The notes beneath the pieces are model-generated. The model saw nothing but the letters and a program-made list of their open reading frames with translations, was not told the DNA's origin and ran no database searches. A stretch of 22,454 nucleotides of DNA from JBDTSW01 sp039930945 (GTDB lineage: Bacteria > Actinomycetota > Thermoleophilia > Solirubrobacterales > 70-9): contig JBDTSW010000023.1 in the NCBI GenBank assembly GCA_039930945.1, positions 1 through 22,454 of the forward strand, written 5' to 3'. Below are positions 7,876 through 14,538 of the stretch, one piece after another. The number at the start of each line of letters is the position of its first letter. Position 1 is the first letter of the stretch. Position numbers and translations under genes: made by a program.

Positions 7876-9278
7876 TGACCGAGTTCGACGCCCTCAGCAA
7901 GCACGCCGGCTTCGATCCTGCCGAGGCCGGACGGTGGCGCCCGGGCCTGCGCGAGTCGTTCTTGTTCGATCACAACGCGATCCACGAGATCCAGCGCATG
8001 GCCCGCGAGGGGATCTACGACATCCGTGGGTTCAGCGCCAAGCGGCGGGTGCCCCACTTCGACGATCTGCTCTTCCTCGGCGCCAGCGTCTCGCGCTACC
8101 CGCTCGAGGGCTACCGCGAGAGCTGCGGCACCGACGTCACCCTCGGCGGCCGCTTCGCAAGCCGGCCGATCGAGCTCGAGATCCCGATCACGATCGCGGG
8201 GATGAGCTTCGGGGCGCTGTCGGCTGAGGCCAAGGAGGCCCTGGGACGAGGGGCGAGCGCCGTCGGGACTTCCACCACGACGGGGGACGGCGGCATGCTG
8301 CCCGAGGAGCGCGACCACTCGAAGACGCTCATCTACCAGGTCCTGCCCTCCCGCTACGGGATGAACCCCGACGATCTGCGGCGCGCCGACGCCGTCGAGG
8401 TCGTCGTCGGCCAGGGCGCCAAGCCCGGCGGCGGCGGCATGCTGCTGGGCCAGAAGATCTCCGACCGGGTCGCCGAGATGCGGGACCTGCCGAAGGGGAT
8501 CGACCAGCGGAGCGCCTGCCGCCACCCCGATTGGACCGGCCCCGACGACCTCGAGATCAAGATCCAGGAGCTGCGGGAGATCACCGACTGGCGCAAGCCG
8601 ATCTACGTCAAGATCGGCGCCACGCGCACCTACTTCGACGTTGCCCTGGCGATCAAGGCAGGAGCCGACGTGATCGTGCTCGACGGCATGGAGGGGGGCA
8701 CGGCTGCCAGCCAGGAGGTCTTCATCGAGCACGTGGGAGTCCCGATCCTGGCCGCGCTCCCGGAGGCCGTTCGCTCCCTGCAGGAGCTGGACATGCACCG
8801 CAAGGTGCAGCTGATCGTCTCGGGAGGGATCCGATCCGGCGCCGACGTCGCCAAGGCGCTGGCGCTCGGCGCCGACGCCGTCTCGATCGGCGTTGCGGCG
8901 CTGATCGCGCTGGGGGACAACTCGCCCGCCCACGAGCAGGAGTACGAGGCGATCGGCTCCTCGGCCGGCTTCTATGACGACTGGCACGAGGGCCGCGACC
9001 CGGTCGGGATCTCTACCCAGGACGCCGAGCTCGCGCGCCGCTTCGACCCCGCGCTCGGCGGCCGGAGGCTCGCCAACTACCTGCGCGCGATGGTGCTCGA
9101 GGCCCAGACCCTGGCTCGTGCCTGCGGCAAGTCCCACGTGCACAACCTTGAGCCGGAGGACATGGTCGCGCTCACCCTCGAAGCCGCGGCGATGTCCAAG
9201 GTGCCCCTGGCCGGTACCAACTGGGTGCCCGGCACAGCGACTTCGGCCTACGATGGTGTCAACCCCCAAGGAGGCTAG
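7875..9278 (+). CDS. mgsC: FMN-binding glutamate synthase family protein (MgsC/GlxD-like)
   Basis: A 467-residue protein with the glutamate synthase FMN/TIM-barrel domain. Features: ITIAGMSFGALSAEAKEALGRGA (105-127), GDGGMLPEE (138-146), GQGAKPGGGGMLLGQKI (179-195), VIVLDGMEGGTAASQ (266-280) and the phosphate-binding SGGIRSGADVAKALALGAD (316-334). In NADPH- or ferredoxin-dependent GltS, three cysteines before the PVG(I/V)xTQ motif bind [3Fe-4S]; here that stretch reads DDWHEGRDPVGISTQD with no cysteine. This fits the N-methylglutamate synthase group. Proposed reaction: transfer of methylamine to form N-methylglutamate. An alternative is conventional glutamate formation, but a reductant-input subunit (GltD) is absent. 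It overlaps mgsB by one base and ends 4 bp before the fdh start. Confidence 0.9.
   Translation: MTEFDALSKHAGFDPAEAGRWRPGLRESFLFDHNAIHEIQRMAREGIYDIRGFSAKRRVPHFDDLLFLGASVSRYPLEGYRESCGTDVTLGGRFASRPIELEIPITIAGMSFGALSAEAKEALGRGASAVGTSTTTGDGGMLPEERDHSKTLIYQVLPSRYGMNPDDLRRADAVEVVVGQGAKPGGGGMLLGQKISDRVAEMRDLPKGIDQRSACRHPDWTGPDDLEIKIQELREITDWRKPIYVKIGATRTYFDVALAIKAGADVIVLDGMEGGTAASQEVFIEHVGVPILAALPEAVRSLQELDMHRKVQLIVSGGIRSGADVAKALALGADAVSIGVAALIALGDNSPAHEQEYEAIGSSAGFYDDWHEGRDPVGISTQDAELARRFDPALGGRRLANYLRAMVLEAQTLARACGKSHVHNLEPEDMVALTLEAAAMSKVPLAGTNWVPGTATSAYDGVNPQGG
9268..9274 (+). promoter_or_regulatory. Strong ribosome binding site of fdh
   Basis: AAGGAGG, a near-perfect anti-16S complement, lies 8 bp upstream of ATG 9283 and overlaps the last codons of mgsC. 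It is one of only two strong Shine-Dalgarno sites seen in the window, consistent with independent high translation of formate dehydrogenase inside the operon. Confidence 0.85.
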
Positions 9279-9282
9279 GAAG

Positions 9283-10482
9283 ATGGCAAAGGTTCTCTGC
9301 GTTCTCTACGACGATCCGGTGGACGGCTATCCGCCGTCATATCCGCGCGACGACGTCCCCAGGATCGAGCGCTACTTCGACGGGCAGACGACGCCGACTC
9401 CGGAGGCGATCGACTTCACTCCGGGCGAGCTCTTGGGCTGCGTCTCGGGCGAGCTCGGATTGCGGCAGTTCCTCGAGGCGGACGGGCACACGCTCGTCGT
9501 CACCGCCGACAAGGACGGCCCCGACTCGGTCTTCGAACGCGAGCTTGCAGAGGCCGAGGTCGTCATCTCCCAGCCCTTCTGGCCGGCCTACCTGACCGCC
9601 GAGCGGATCGCCAAGGCGCCCAATCTCAAGCTGGCGATAACCGCCGGCATCGGCTCCGACCACGTCGACCTGCAGGCCGCGGTGGAGCGCCAGGTGACGG
9701 TTGCCGAGGTCACCTATTCGAACTCGATCAGCGTCTCAGAGCACGTGGTGATGATGATCCTCGGCCTGGTCCGCAACTACATCCCCTCCTACCAGCAGGT
9801 GATCGCGGGCGGGTGGAACATCGCCGACTGCGCCGCGCGCTCCTACGACGTCGAGGGGATGCAGGTGGGGACAGTCGCGGCCGGGCGCATCGGCACGGCC
9901 GTGCTGCGCCGGCTGAAGCCCTTCGAGGTCGGCCTGCACTACACCGACCGACACCGCCTCCCGCCCGAGGTGGAGGAGGAGCTGGGCGTCACCTACCACC
10001 CCGACGCCGCGTCGATGGTCGAGGTCTGCGACGTGGTCACGATCAATGCGCCGCTTCACCCCGAGACCGAGCACCTCTTCGACGACGAGATGCTGGCGCG
10101 GATGAAGCGCGGCGCCTACCTGGTCAACACCGCCCGCGGCAAGATCTGTGACCGCGACGCGATCGTGAGGGCGCTCGAGAGCGGGCAGCTCGCCGGCTAT
10201 GCGGGCGATGTCTGGTTCCCACAGCCCGCACCGGAAGACCACCCGTGGCGGACGATGCCCCATCACGGCATGACCCCGCACATCTCCGGCACCAGCCTCT
10301 CGGCCCAGGCCCGGTATGCGGCAGGGACGCGCGAGATCCTCGAATGCCACTTCGGCGGGCGGCCGATACGCGACGAGTACCTGATCGTCGACCGCGGCGC
10401 CCTCGCCGGGGCCGGGGCCCACTCCTACAGCGCCGGCGATGCCACCGGCGGCTCCGAGGAGGCCGAGCGCTTCGGGCGGTAG
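9283..10482 (+). CDS. fdh: NAD-dependent formate dehydrogenase
   Basis: A 399-residue D-2-hydroxyacid dehydrogenase superfamily enzyme oxidising formate to CO2 with NAD+. The N-terminus MAKVLCVLYDDPVDGYP and most of the chain align, without visible gaps, with the classical Pseudomonas sp. 101/Mycobacterium enzyme as I recall it, including the extended N- and C-termini specific to bacterial FDH. Visible functional elements: GIGSDHVD, the substrate Asn in YSNSIS, coenzyme motif GTVAAGRIG, Asp in HYTDRHRLP (NAD over NADP), catalytic Arg in TARGK, catalytic His in TPHISG, and PQPAPEDHPW. Start ATG 9283 is fixed by the N-terminus and the AAGGAGG 8 bp upstream. As last gene of the glnT-mgs operon it supplies NADH from the terminal C1 oxidation step. 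Two cysteines of the classical enzyme (145 and 255 in its numbering) are Ser and Ala here. Confidence 0.96.
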   Translation: MAKVLCVLYDDPVDGYPPSYPRDDVPRIERYFDGQTTPTPEAIDFTPGELLGCVSGELGLRQFLEADGHTLVVTADKDGPDSVFERELAEAEVVISQPFWPAYLTAERIAKAPNLKLAITAGIGSDHVDLQAAVERQVTVAEVTYSNSISVSEHVVMMILGLVRNYIPSYQQVIAGGWNIADCAARSYDVEGMQVGTVAAGRIGTAVLRRLKPFEVGLHYTDRHRLPPEVEEELGVTYHPDAASMVEVCDVVTINAPLHPETEHLFDDEMLARMKRGAYLVNTARGKICDRDAIVRALESGQLAGYAGDVWFPQPAPEDHPWRTMPHHGMTPHISGTSLSAQARYAAGTREILECHFGGRPIRDEYLIVDRGALAGAGAHSYSAGDATGGSEEAERFGR

Positions 10483-10490
10483 AGCGGCCA

Positions 10491-10516
10491 GCCGGGGCCT
10501 CGAGCGAGGCCCCGGC
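10491..10516. terminator. Bidirectional hairpin terminator between convergent genes
   Basis: A perfect 11-bp stem (gccggggcctc / gaggccccggc) with a 4-base loop GAGC fills most of the 43-bp gap between the fdh stop (10482) and the stop of the convergent membrane-protein gene (10526). There is no T-run, as is common for high-GC actinobacterial hairpin terminators. Confidence 0.75.
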
Positions 10517-10525
10517 GCGCAGGCC

Positions 10526-11152
10526 CTAGGCGCTCGCCGCCGGCGTCGAGCCGGAGCTTCGCCCAGCCCGCACGGCCAGCATCACGCTGACCACCACGAT
10601 CCAGATCCCCGCCCCCAGGAAGGCGGCGAACCCGATCGGCGTGAACCCGATAACCGCCAGCGCCAGCGCCACCCAGCCCAGCCACCTCGGCAGGGCCCCG
10701 GTCCGCAGGATCGAGAGCCCGGCGGAGATCAGGAACACCAACAGTCCCAGGGCGATCGGCAGGAAGTCGTTGTCCCAGAGGGCCTGGAGGGTCTGCACCG
10801 AGGTGGCCTCGATGTCATCGGCCGTCTCGGCGATCGCCAGCAGGATCGTGGCGTCGATCGCGGCTCCAACCGCCATCACCGAGCCGCCGACGAGCACGGT
10901 CACCGACAGCGGCGCCTCCCCGGCCGCGTCGAACACCCGGCGCAGGTGATTGGCGAAGAAGATGAAGAGCAACCCCGCAGCGGCCGAGAGGAGCGCGCCG
11001 ATCCTCACGGAGTCCGTATTGGACACGTAGAAGTTGACGATCTCCTCGGGCGAGGACTTGGCGTCGGGCGGCTCCCCGGCGACCGAGAACCCGATGATCA
11101 CCAGGGCTACAAAAGCAACCCCCGTCAGCGGTGCTAGCCAATCCTTCTTCAC
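10526..11152 (-). CDS. Polytopic membrane protein of unknown function
   Basis: A 208-residue integral membrane protein, not recognised with certainty (resembles small actinobacterial DUF4386-like or hypothetical membrane proteins). About six hydrophobic segments are visible: roughly residues 8-26, 50-68, 83-108, 132-148, 157-173 and 176-192. The first external loop is acidic (GEPPDAKSSPEEIVNFYVSN) and a basic patch NHLRRVFDAAGE follows the second segment. The start is GTG 11150-11152, supported by a GAGGAGG ribosome binding site about 7 bp upstream. The C-terminus is Ser/Ala-rich with basic residues, probably cytoplasmic. It converges on fdh and follows the DUF2855 gene on the same strand after 143 bp containing a hairpin, so it is probably its own transcription unit. 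No function is proposed. Confidence 0.8.
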   Translation of the reverse strand: MKKDWLAPLTGVAFVALVIIGFSVAGEPPDAKSSPEEIVNFYVSNTDSVRIGALLSAAAGLLFIFFANHLRRVFDAAGEAPLSVTVLVGGSVMAVGAAIDATILLAIAETADDIEATSVQTLQALWDNDFLPIALGLLVFLISAGLSILRTGALPRWLGWVALALAVIGFTPIGFAAFLGAGIWIVVVSVMLAVRAGRSSGSTPAASA

Positions 11153-11245
11153 TGCTGCCTCCTCGGCTGGGAAGACGCCCGGAGCAAGACGCCCAGGGCG
11201 GCGCGCGGGAGCCTACCGGCCCGACCCCAGCCGCGGAGATCAACG

Positions 11246-11268
11246 AACTCAGCCGTAGTGGCTGAGTT
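11246..11268 (-). terminator. Hairpin downstream of the DUF2855 gene
   Basis: A perfect 9-bp inverted repeat (AACTCAGCC / GGCTGAGTT) with a 5-base loop lies 27 bp past the DUF2855 stop (11296) and about 94 bp before the next minus-strand start. It probably acts as a factor-independent terminator, although the trailing sequence (CGTTGATC) has only a weak T-run. The symmetric arms could also be an operator for the downstream membrane-protein gene. Confidence 0.5.
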
Positions 11269-11295
11269 TGTAGGTCTCACCCCATTCGCGCGCTC

Positions 11296-12363
11296 CTAGA
11301 GGGTGAGCACGTGGGCGGTGCGCGGATCGACGCGGCCCTCGAGCACCTCGAGGTAGGCGCTGCGCACGGCGTCGAAGCCCTCGGCCCGCCGCGTCTTCAG
11401 CCAGCCGCCGGTCCACTCGCAGAACGGGTGCCACGCTTCGGCGACCCGCGACGAGAGGCCCTCACCCCCCCAATCCCGGGCGCGCTGGTCGACCCGATTC
11501 GGGGCGAAGAACATCGTCGGCGGCGGTCCGGGCAGGTCCTGTCCCGTGCCCGCCAGCCCCTCCCAGTGGGTGATCCCCACCGCCATGCTGTGGACGAGCT
11601 GGTCGCCGTAGTGGGAGTGGACCGCCCGGCGGACCTCGTCGTCGCCGGACATGTCGATGAAGGTCGCCGGGCCGCGGTCGAGCGAGTCGATCGCGTCGTA
11701 GGTGACGGTGCGGTCGTAGATCGAGAGGCCCTCGACGAACTCGGCGCTTCGGGGCGAGGTCAGGCCCACCAGCTCGACCCCTTCTCGCTGGGCGAGCATG
11801 AACGCGGCGGCGATCGCCGTCTTCGAGGAAGCGCTCGCGATCACTACCGGCCCGTCGTTCGTCAGCCCCTCGTCGGCGAGCTGGTCGTCAATCAGAAACG
11901 AGGTGAAGAACAGCGGGCGGAGGAGCATCTGCAGCTCCTCGGTGTCGGCGCGGTAAAAGGGATCGGTGCCGGTGACCAGGTAGCGGTGGTAGGCCGATGG
12001 CAGCGCGGCGCGGTGCGGGGAGGCGTCGACAAAGCCGCGCTCGTCGGCGCCCGACGGCGTCACCACCTGGTGCGAGGACGGCGGCAGGTAGCCATAGACC
12101 CGGGCGCCCTGTTCCACCCCTTCTGCTTCGCTGCGCTCGACCTCGGCGAAGCCCCACATCGGCACGCGACCCCAGTCGCCGGAGGCCGGGAAGAAGTCCC
12201 AGTAGGACATCGCCTCGCCCATGACCGCGTAGGTGATGTTGTTGGCGGTAAGCCCGAACGTCCGCACCGCGAGCAGCGCCTGGCCGGGCTCGGGCTCGGG
12301 GGTGGCCCCCTCGGCGATGCGGCACTCGCGCAGATCGTCGCGCTTGACGAGGAAGTCGGTCAT
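11296..12363 (-). CDS. DUF2855 family protein
   Basis: A 355-residue protein of the DUF2855 family, distant relatives of zinc-independent medium-chain dehydrogenases/quinone oxidoreductases. Family-like segments are LRTFGLTANNITYAVMGEAMSYWDFFPA-like text near residues 33-60 (here RTFGLTANNITYAVMG), WGRVPMWGFAEV, a Rossmann-like VVIASASSKTAIAAAFML (about 176-193) and GITHWEGLAG. Substrate and reaction are unknown. I prefer ATG 12361-12363 (MTDFLVKRDDL) over an upstream in-frame ATG at 12438, because the upstream 25 residues are Arg/Gly-rich and unlike the family, and a TAGACT box lies 8 bp before 12363. It has no obvious link to the C1 genes. Confidence 0.85.
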   Translation of the reverse strand: MTDFLVKRDDLRECRIAEGATPEPEPGQALLAVRTFGLTANNITYAVMGEAMSYWDFFPASGDWGRVPMWGFAEVERSEAEGVEQGARVYGYLPPSSHQVVTPSGADERGFVDASPHRAALPSAYHRYLVTGTDPFYRADTEELQMLLRPLFFTSFLIDDQLADEGLTNDGPVVIASASSKTAIAAAFMLAQREGVELVGLTSPRSAEFVEGLSIYDRTVTYDAIDSLDRGPATFIDMSGDDEVRRAVHSHYGDQLVHSMAVGITHWEGLAGTGQDLPGPPPTMFFAPNRVDQRARDWGGEGLSSRVAEAWHPFCEWTGGWLKTRRAEGFDAVRSAYLEVLEGRVDPRTAHVLTL

Positions 12364-12851
12364 GCCGCCGGAGTCTATGAGTGAAACTCGGCCAGGCGCT
12401 CGGCCGCGGCGGCAACCCAGTCGACCGCTGGAGGCCAAGCGGGAGAGGGCGGGCTAGCCGTGAGCCTGCTCCGGGGACGGAGCTCTCGGCGCCCTGCTCC
12501 CTGGGGTGCGCCCCGGTCGCGCGACTCGGAAGTGGCAGGACCCCACGAGCCGGCGGCATAGCCGCATCCGCAAGGTAGACACGCCGTCGGACAACGAAAG
12601 ATCGGCGGCCGCCCCCGACGCAAAAAAACGCAACCGGGGGTGACGTTTTCGCCTGCCTCGCGCGTAGCCTTCGCGCGAAATAAGCTTCCTCGTCACCTTC
12701 GAGATGGGCACCCGCTTGGCTTCGCGGTTCCGCTCTCTCCCAGTTGCAAGCCGCACCCTAGCCATGCCCCGCAACGCGCGCAAGGCGCATTCCCGCAAAC
12801 TGCGCAGAAAAGTCGCCCGGCGAGCCTGATCCGAGGCCCGGAAAGCGGCGT
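12364..12851. other. Gene-free, hairpin-rich stretch
   Basis: About 490 bp between two minus-strand genes without a convincing reading frame. Open frames here give Arg/Pro/Ser-rich text and lack start signals. It contains several perfect or near-perfect hairpins: 12468-12483 (6 bp, GGGA loop), 12501-12516 (6 bp with one G-T pair, TGCG loop), 12553-12565 (5 bp, ATA loop), 12583-12609 (8 bp with two G-U pairs if read on the plus strand) and 12658-12678 (7 bp, TCGCGCG/CGCGCGA). A-rich text at 12622-12628 stands out. It could hold a structured RNA or just the 3' and 5' regions of the flanking genes. I could not match it to tmRNA, RNase P, SRP RNA or a known riboswitch. Confidence 0.5.
12372..12377 (-). 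promoter_or_regulatory. Putative -10 box of the DUF2855 gene
   Basis: TAGACT on the minus strand lies 8 bp before the ATG at 12363, with no Shine-Dalgarno between. This fits the TANNNT-start spacing repeated at many genes here and suggests a leaderless mRNA. No clear -35 is visible. Confidence 0.45.
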
Positions 12852-13532
12852 TCAGGCCCGCTCGACCTGAATCAGGGGCGCTCGCAGGCCGGCGAGCCGC
12901 GTGTTCTCGGCCGCGGCCGGGGCGCCCGTCGGCGCCTGCTCCGCTGGGGCGTCCGGGGTGGGTCCCGGCCCGGGAGCGGCCTCGTCGGAGCTGCCGGCCA
13001 TCTGCAACAACAGGACCGCGACCAGCGCCGCCGCCAGAAGCAGCGCCAGCAGGACCATCACCCGGCTGCGGCTGCGCTTGGGGGCCTGGGCCGCGCCGGG
13101 CTGCGTGCGCACGGCGCCTATTGGCGACGGGGGGAGATGACCCGGCGGTGGACCGAGGGCGGCTCCCGGCGTGGCGCCGACCGTCTGTCGCGCGTCGCTG
13201 ATCGGGGCGCTCGGAGCCGCGGCCCCCGGCATCGGCGCCTGCGGATGGTCCGCCCCAGCGGATGCCGGCCACATCTCGGATGGGACGGCGAGCAACCGGG
13301 CGCTGACCTGGTCGCGGGCCTCGGGGCCATGGATCCCGGCCTCGGCGGCGATCCCGTCCAGCGCGCGCTCCCGTCGCAGCGCGATCTCGCCGGGGTCCGC
13401 AGCGACCAGCTTCGCCAGCTCTTCGTCGGGCAGCGCACGGCGCAACGAGAGGTCGAGGAGAGCGCGGGTGCCCGGTTCGAGCTGGCTGAGCGCGAGCGCG
13501 ACGGGGTCAGGGGCTTGGTCGCTGAACGGCAT
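12852..13532 (-). CDS. Single-pass membrane protein with helical/HTH-like N-terminus
   Basis: A 226-residue protein I do not recognise. Residues 8-65 are compact and helical (LEPGTRALLDLSLRRALPDEELAKLV then DPGEIALRRERALDGIA), resembling the helix pattern of sigma region 4 or other HTH domains. Residues 90-150 are Pro/Ala/Gly-rich and disordered. A basic KRSRSR (152-157) precedes one transmembrane helix (about 158-177), so by the positive-inside rule the N-terminal domain is cytoplasmic and the Pro/Ala-rich tail is outside. This layout resembles anti-sigma or membrane-tethered regulators, but no zinc or anti-sigma motif is seen. ATG 13530-13532 has a TAGCAT box 6 bp upstream and no Shine-Dalgarno. 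It is divergent from metF, with 81 bp between the two starts. Confidence 0.75.
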   Translation of the reverse strand: MPFSDQAPDPVALALSQLEPGTRALLDLSLRRALPDEELAKLVAADPGEIALRRERALDGIAAEAGIHGPEARDQVSARLLAVPSEMWPASAGADHPQAPMPGAAAPSAPISDARQTVGATPGAALGPPPGHLPPSPIGAVRTQPGAAQAPKRSRSRVMVLLALLLAAALVAVLLLQMAGSSDEAAPGPGPTPDAPAEQAPTGAPAAAENTRLAGLRAPLIQVERA

Positions 13533-13538
13533 TGGCCG

Positions 13539-13544
13539 ATGCTA
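13539..13544 (-). promoter_or_regulatory. Putative -10 box of the tethered HTH-like gene
   Basis: TAGCAT on the minus strand lies 6 bp before the ATG at 13532. It is one of the repeated TANNNT boxes close to start codons lacking a Shine-Dalgarno. Confidence 0.4.
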
Positions 13545-13598
13545 CCGACGCTGCCTGCGGCCCTCGACTCCCGTCTGGGATCGCCCCGGCCGGCGCTC

Positions 13599-13604
13599 TA
13601 CCAT
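13599..13604 (+). promoter_or_regulatory. Putative -10 box of metF
   Basis: TACCAT lies 9 bp before the metF ATG (13614) with no Shine-Dalgarno between, consistent with a leaderless or near-leaderless mRNA. I see no SAM or cobalamin riboswitch in the 81-bp divergent spacer. Confidence 0.45.
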
Positions 13605-13613
13605 CACCCGACC

Positions 13614-14525
13614 ATGCGAATCGACGAGTTGCTCGCCGCGCGACGGCCCGTGTTCTCGTTCGAGTTCTTCCCGCCGAAGACGCCGGAGGGCGTCGACGCC
13701 CTGTTCGGCGCGGTCGCGGCGCTGAGGCCACTCGAGCCGGACTACATCTCGGTCACCTACGGGGCCGGCGGGGCCACCCGTGACGGCACGGTCGAGATCG
13801 CGACCCGGATCAAGCGCGAGCACGGGATCGAGGCCATGGCCCACCTCAGCTGCGTCGGCGAGACGCGCGAGGGGCTGGCGGCGATCCTCGATCGCTTCGC
13901 CGAGGCGGGGATCGTCAACGTTCTCGCCCTGCGGGGCGATCCACCGCGCGGGCAGAGCGGGTTCTCGCGTCCCGAGGGAGGGCTCTCCAGCGCCGCCGAG
14001 CTCACCGCCCTGATCGAGGAGGACTACAGCTTCACCGTCGGCGGCGCCTGCTTTCCCGAGGTTCACCCCGAGGCGAGCAGCCTCGACGCCGACCTCGCCT
14101 ACCTGAAGACCAAGGTCGACGCCGGGGCCAGCTTCCTGATCACCCAGCTGTTCTTCGACAACGACGTCTACTGGGACTTCGTCGCCGCGGCGCGCGCGCG
14201 CGACATCGAGGTGCCGATCATCCCGGGAGTGATCCCGATCGCCAGCTACGCCCAGGTGTCCCGGATCTGCCGGCTGTGCGACGCGTCGATACCGGACGAG
14301 CTCGAGCAGGCGATGCACGCCCTCGGCGGCGACACGGAGGCCGAGACCCTGCTGGGGGTCGCCTATGCGGCGCAGCAGTGCGACGAGCTGCTGGCGGGAG
14401 GCGCGCCGGGGATCCACTTCTATGCTCTCAACCGGGCCCTGAGTGTGCGGGCGGTGCTCAGCGCCCTGCGTGCATCGAGGCCCTGGGAACGCGCCGGCGC
14501 CGGCGGCGGCGCCGGCTGGACCTAG
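13614..14525 (+). CDS. metF: 5,10-methylenetetrahydrofolate reductase
   Basis: A 303-residue FAD-dependent MTHFR, reducing 5,10-methylene-THF to 5-methyl-THF for methionine synthesis. Family motifs: SFEFFPPKTPEG (catalytic Glu in FEFFPP), VTYGAGGATRDGT, HLSCVGETREG, NVLALRGDPP (the Asp that contacts FAD/folate), GGACFPEVHPE, LKTKVDAGASFLITQLFFDN and IIPGVIPI. Length is normal for bacterial MetF. Start ATG 13614 gives the canonical N-terminus; the longer frame upstream runs through the divergent gene and its spacer. The last residues (AGAGGGAG) are encoded by a strong GC hairpin. It lies 3 kb from the C1 module that should produce 5,10-methylene-THF, but in a separate transcription unit, so co-function is only inferred. 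Confidence 0.96.
   Translation: MRIDELLAARRPVFSFEFFPPKTPEGVDALFGAVAALRPLEPDYISVTYGAGGATRDGTVEIATRIKREHGIEAMAHLSCVGETREGLAAILDRFAEAGIVNVLALRGDPPRGQSGFSRPEGGLSSAAELTALIEEDYSFTVGGACFPEVHPEASSLDADLAYLKTKVDAGASFLITQLFFDNDVYWDFVAAARARDIEVPIIPGVIPIASYAQVSRICRLCDASIPDELEQAMHALGGDTEAETLLGVAYAAQQCDELLAGGAPGIHFYALNRALSVRAVLSALRASRPWERAGAGGGAGWT
14493..14516. terminator. Hairpin embedded in the 3' end of metF
   Basis: GCCGGCGCC and GGCGCCGGC form a perfect 9-bp stem around a 6-base loop, ending 9 bp before the metF stop codon's last base. It immediately precedes the putative -10 of the next gene (14523-14528), so it may attenuate metF read-through from inside the coding sequence. GC-rich codon repeats could produce such symmetry by chance. 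Confidence 0.4.
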
Positions 14526-14528
14526 ACT
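14523..14528 (+). promoter_or_regulatory. Putative -10 box of the alpha/beta hydrolase gene
   Basis: TAGACT, whose TAG is also the metF stop codon, lies 10 bp before ATG 14539; no Shine-Dalgarno is present. Identical hexamer to the box before the DUF2855 gene. Confidence 0.4.
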
Positions 14529-14538
14529 GCACGCTCCG

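Noticed and set aside
7869..9269. Minus-strand open frame of 466 codons opposite mgsC
   Set aside because: Antisense shadow with low-complexity Val/Gly/Asp/Arg composition; the plus strand encodes a recognisable FMN-binding synthase.
8974..9282. In-frame upstream extension of fdh
   Set aside because: It lies inside mgsC, and the conserved MAKVLCVLYDDP N-terminus with AAGGAGG fixes the start at 9283.
12625..12648. Intrinsic terminator on the minus strand (AAAACG / CGTTTT followed by T-run)
   Set aside because: The stem is only 6 bp, mostly A-T, with a 12-13 base loop; too weak to list by itself, though the T-run is notable.
13137..13613. In-frame upstream extension of metF
   Set aside because: It is antisense to the HTH-like membrane protein gene and unlike any MetF; ATG 13614 gives the canonical start.
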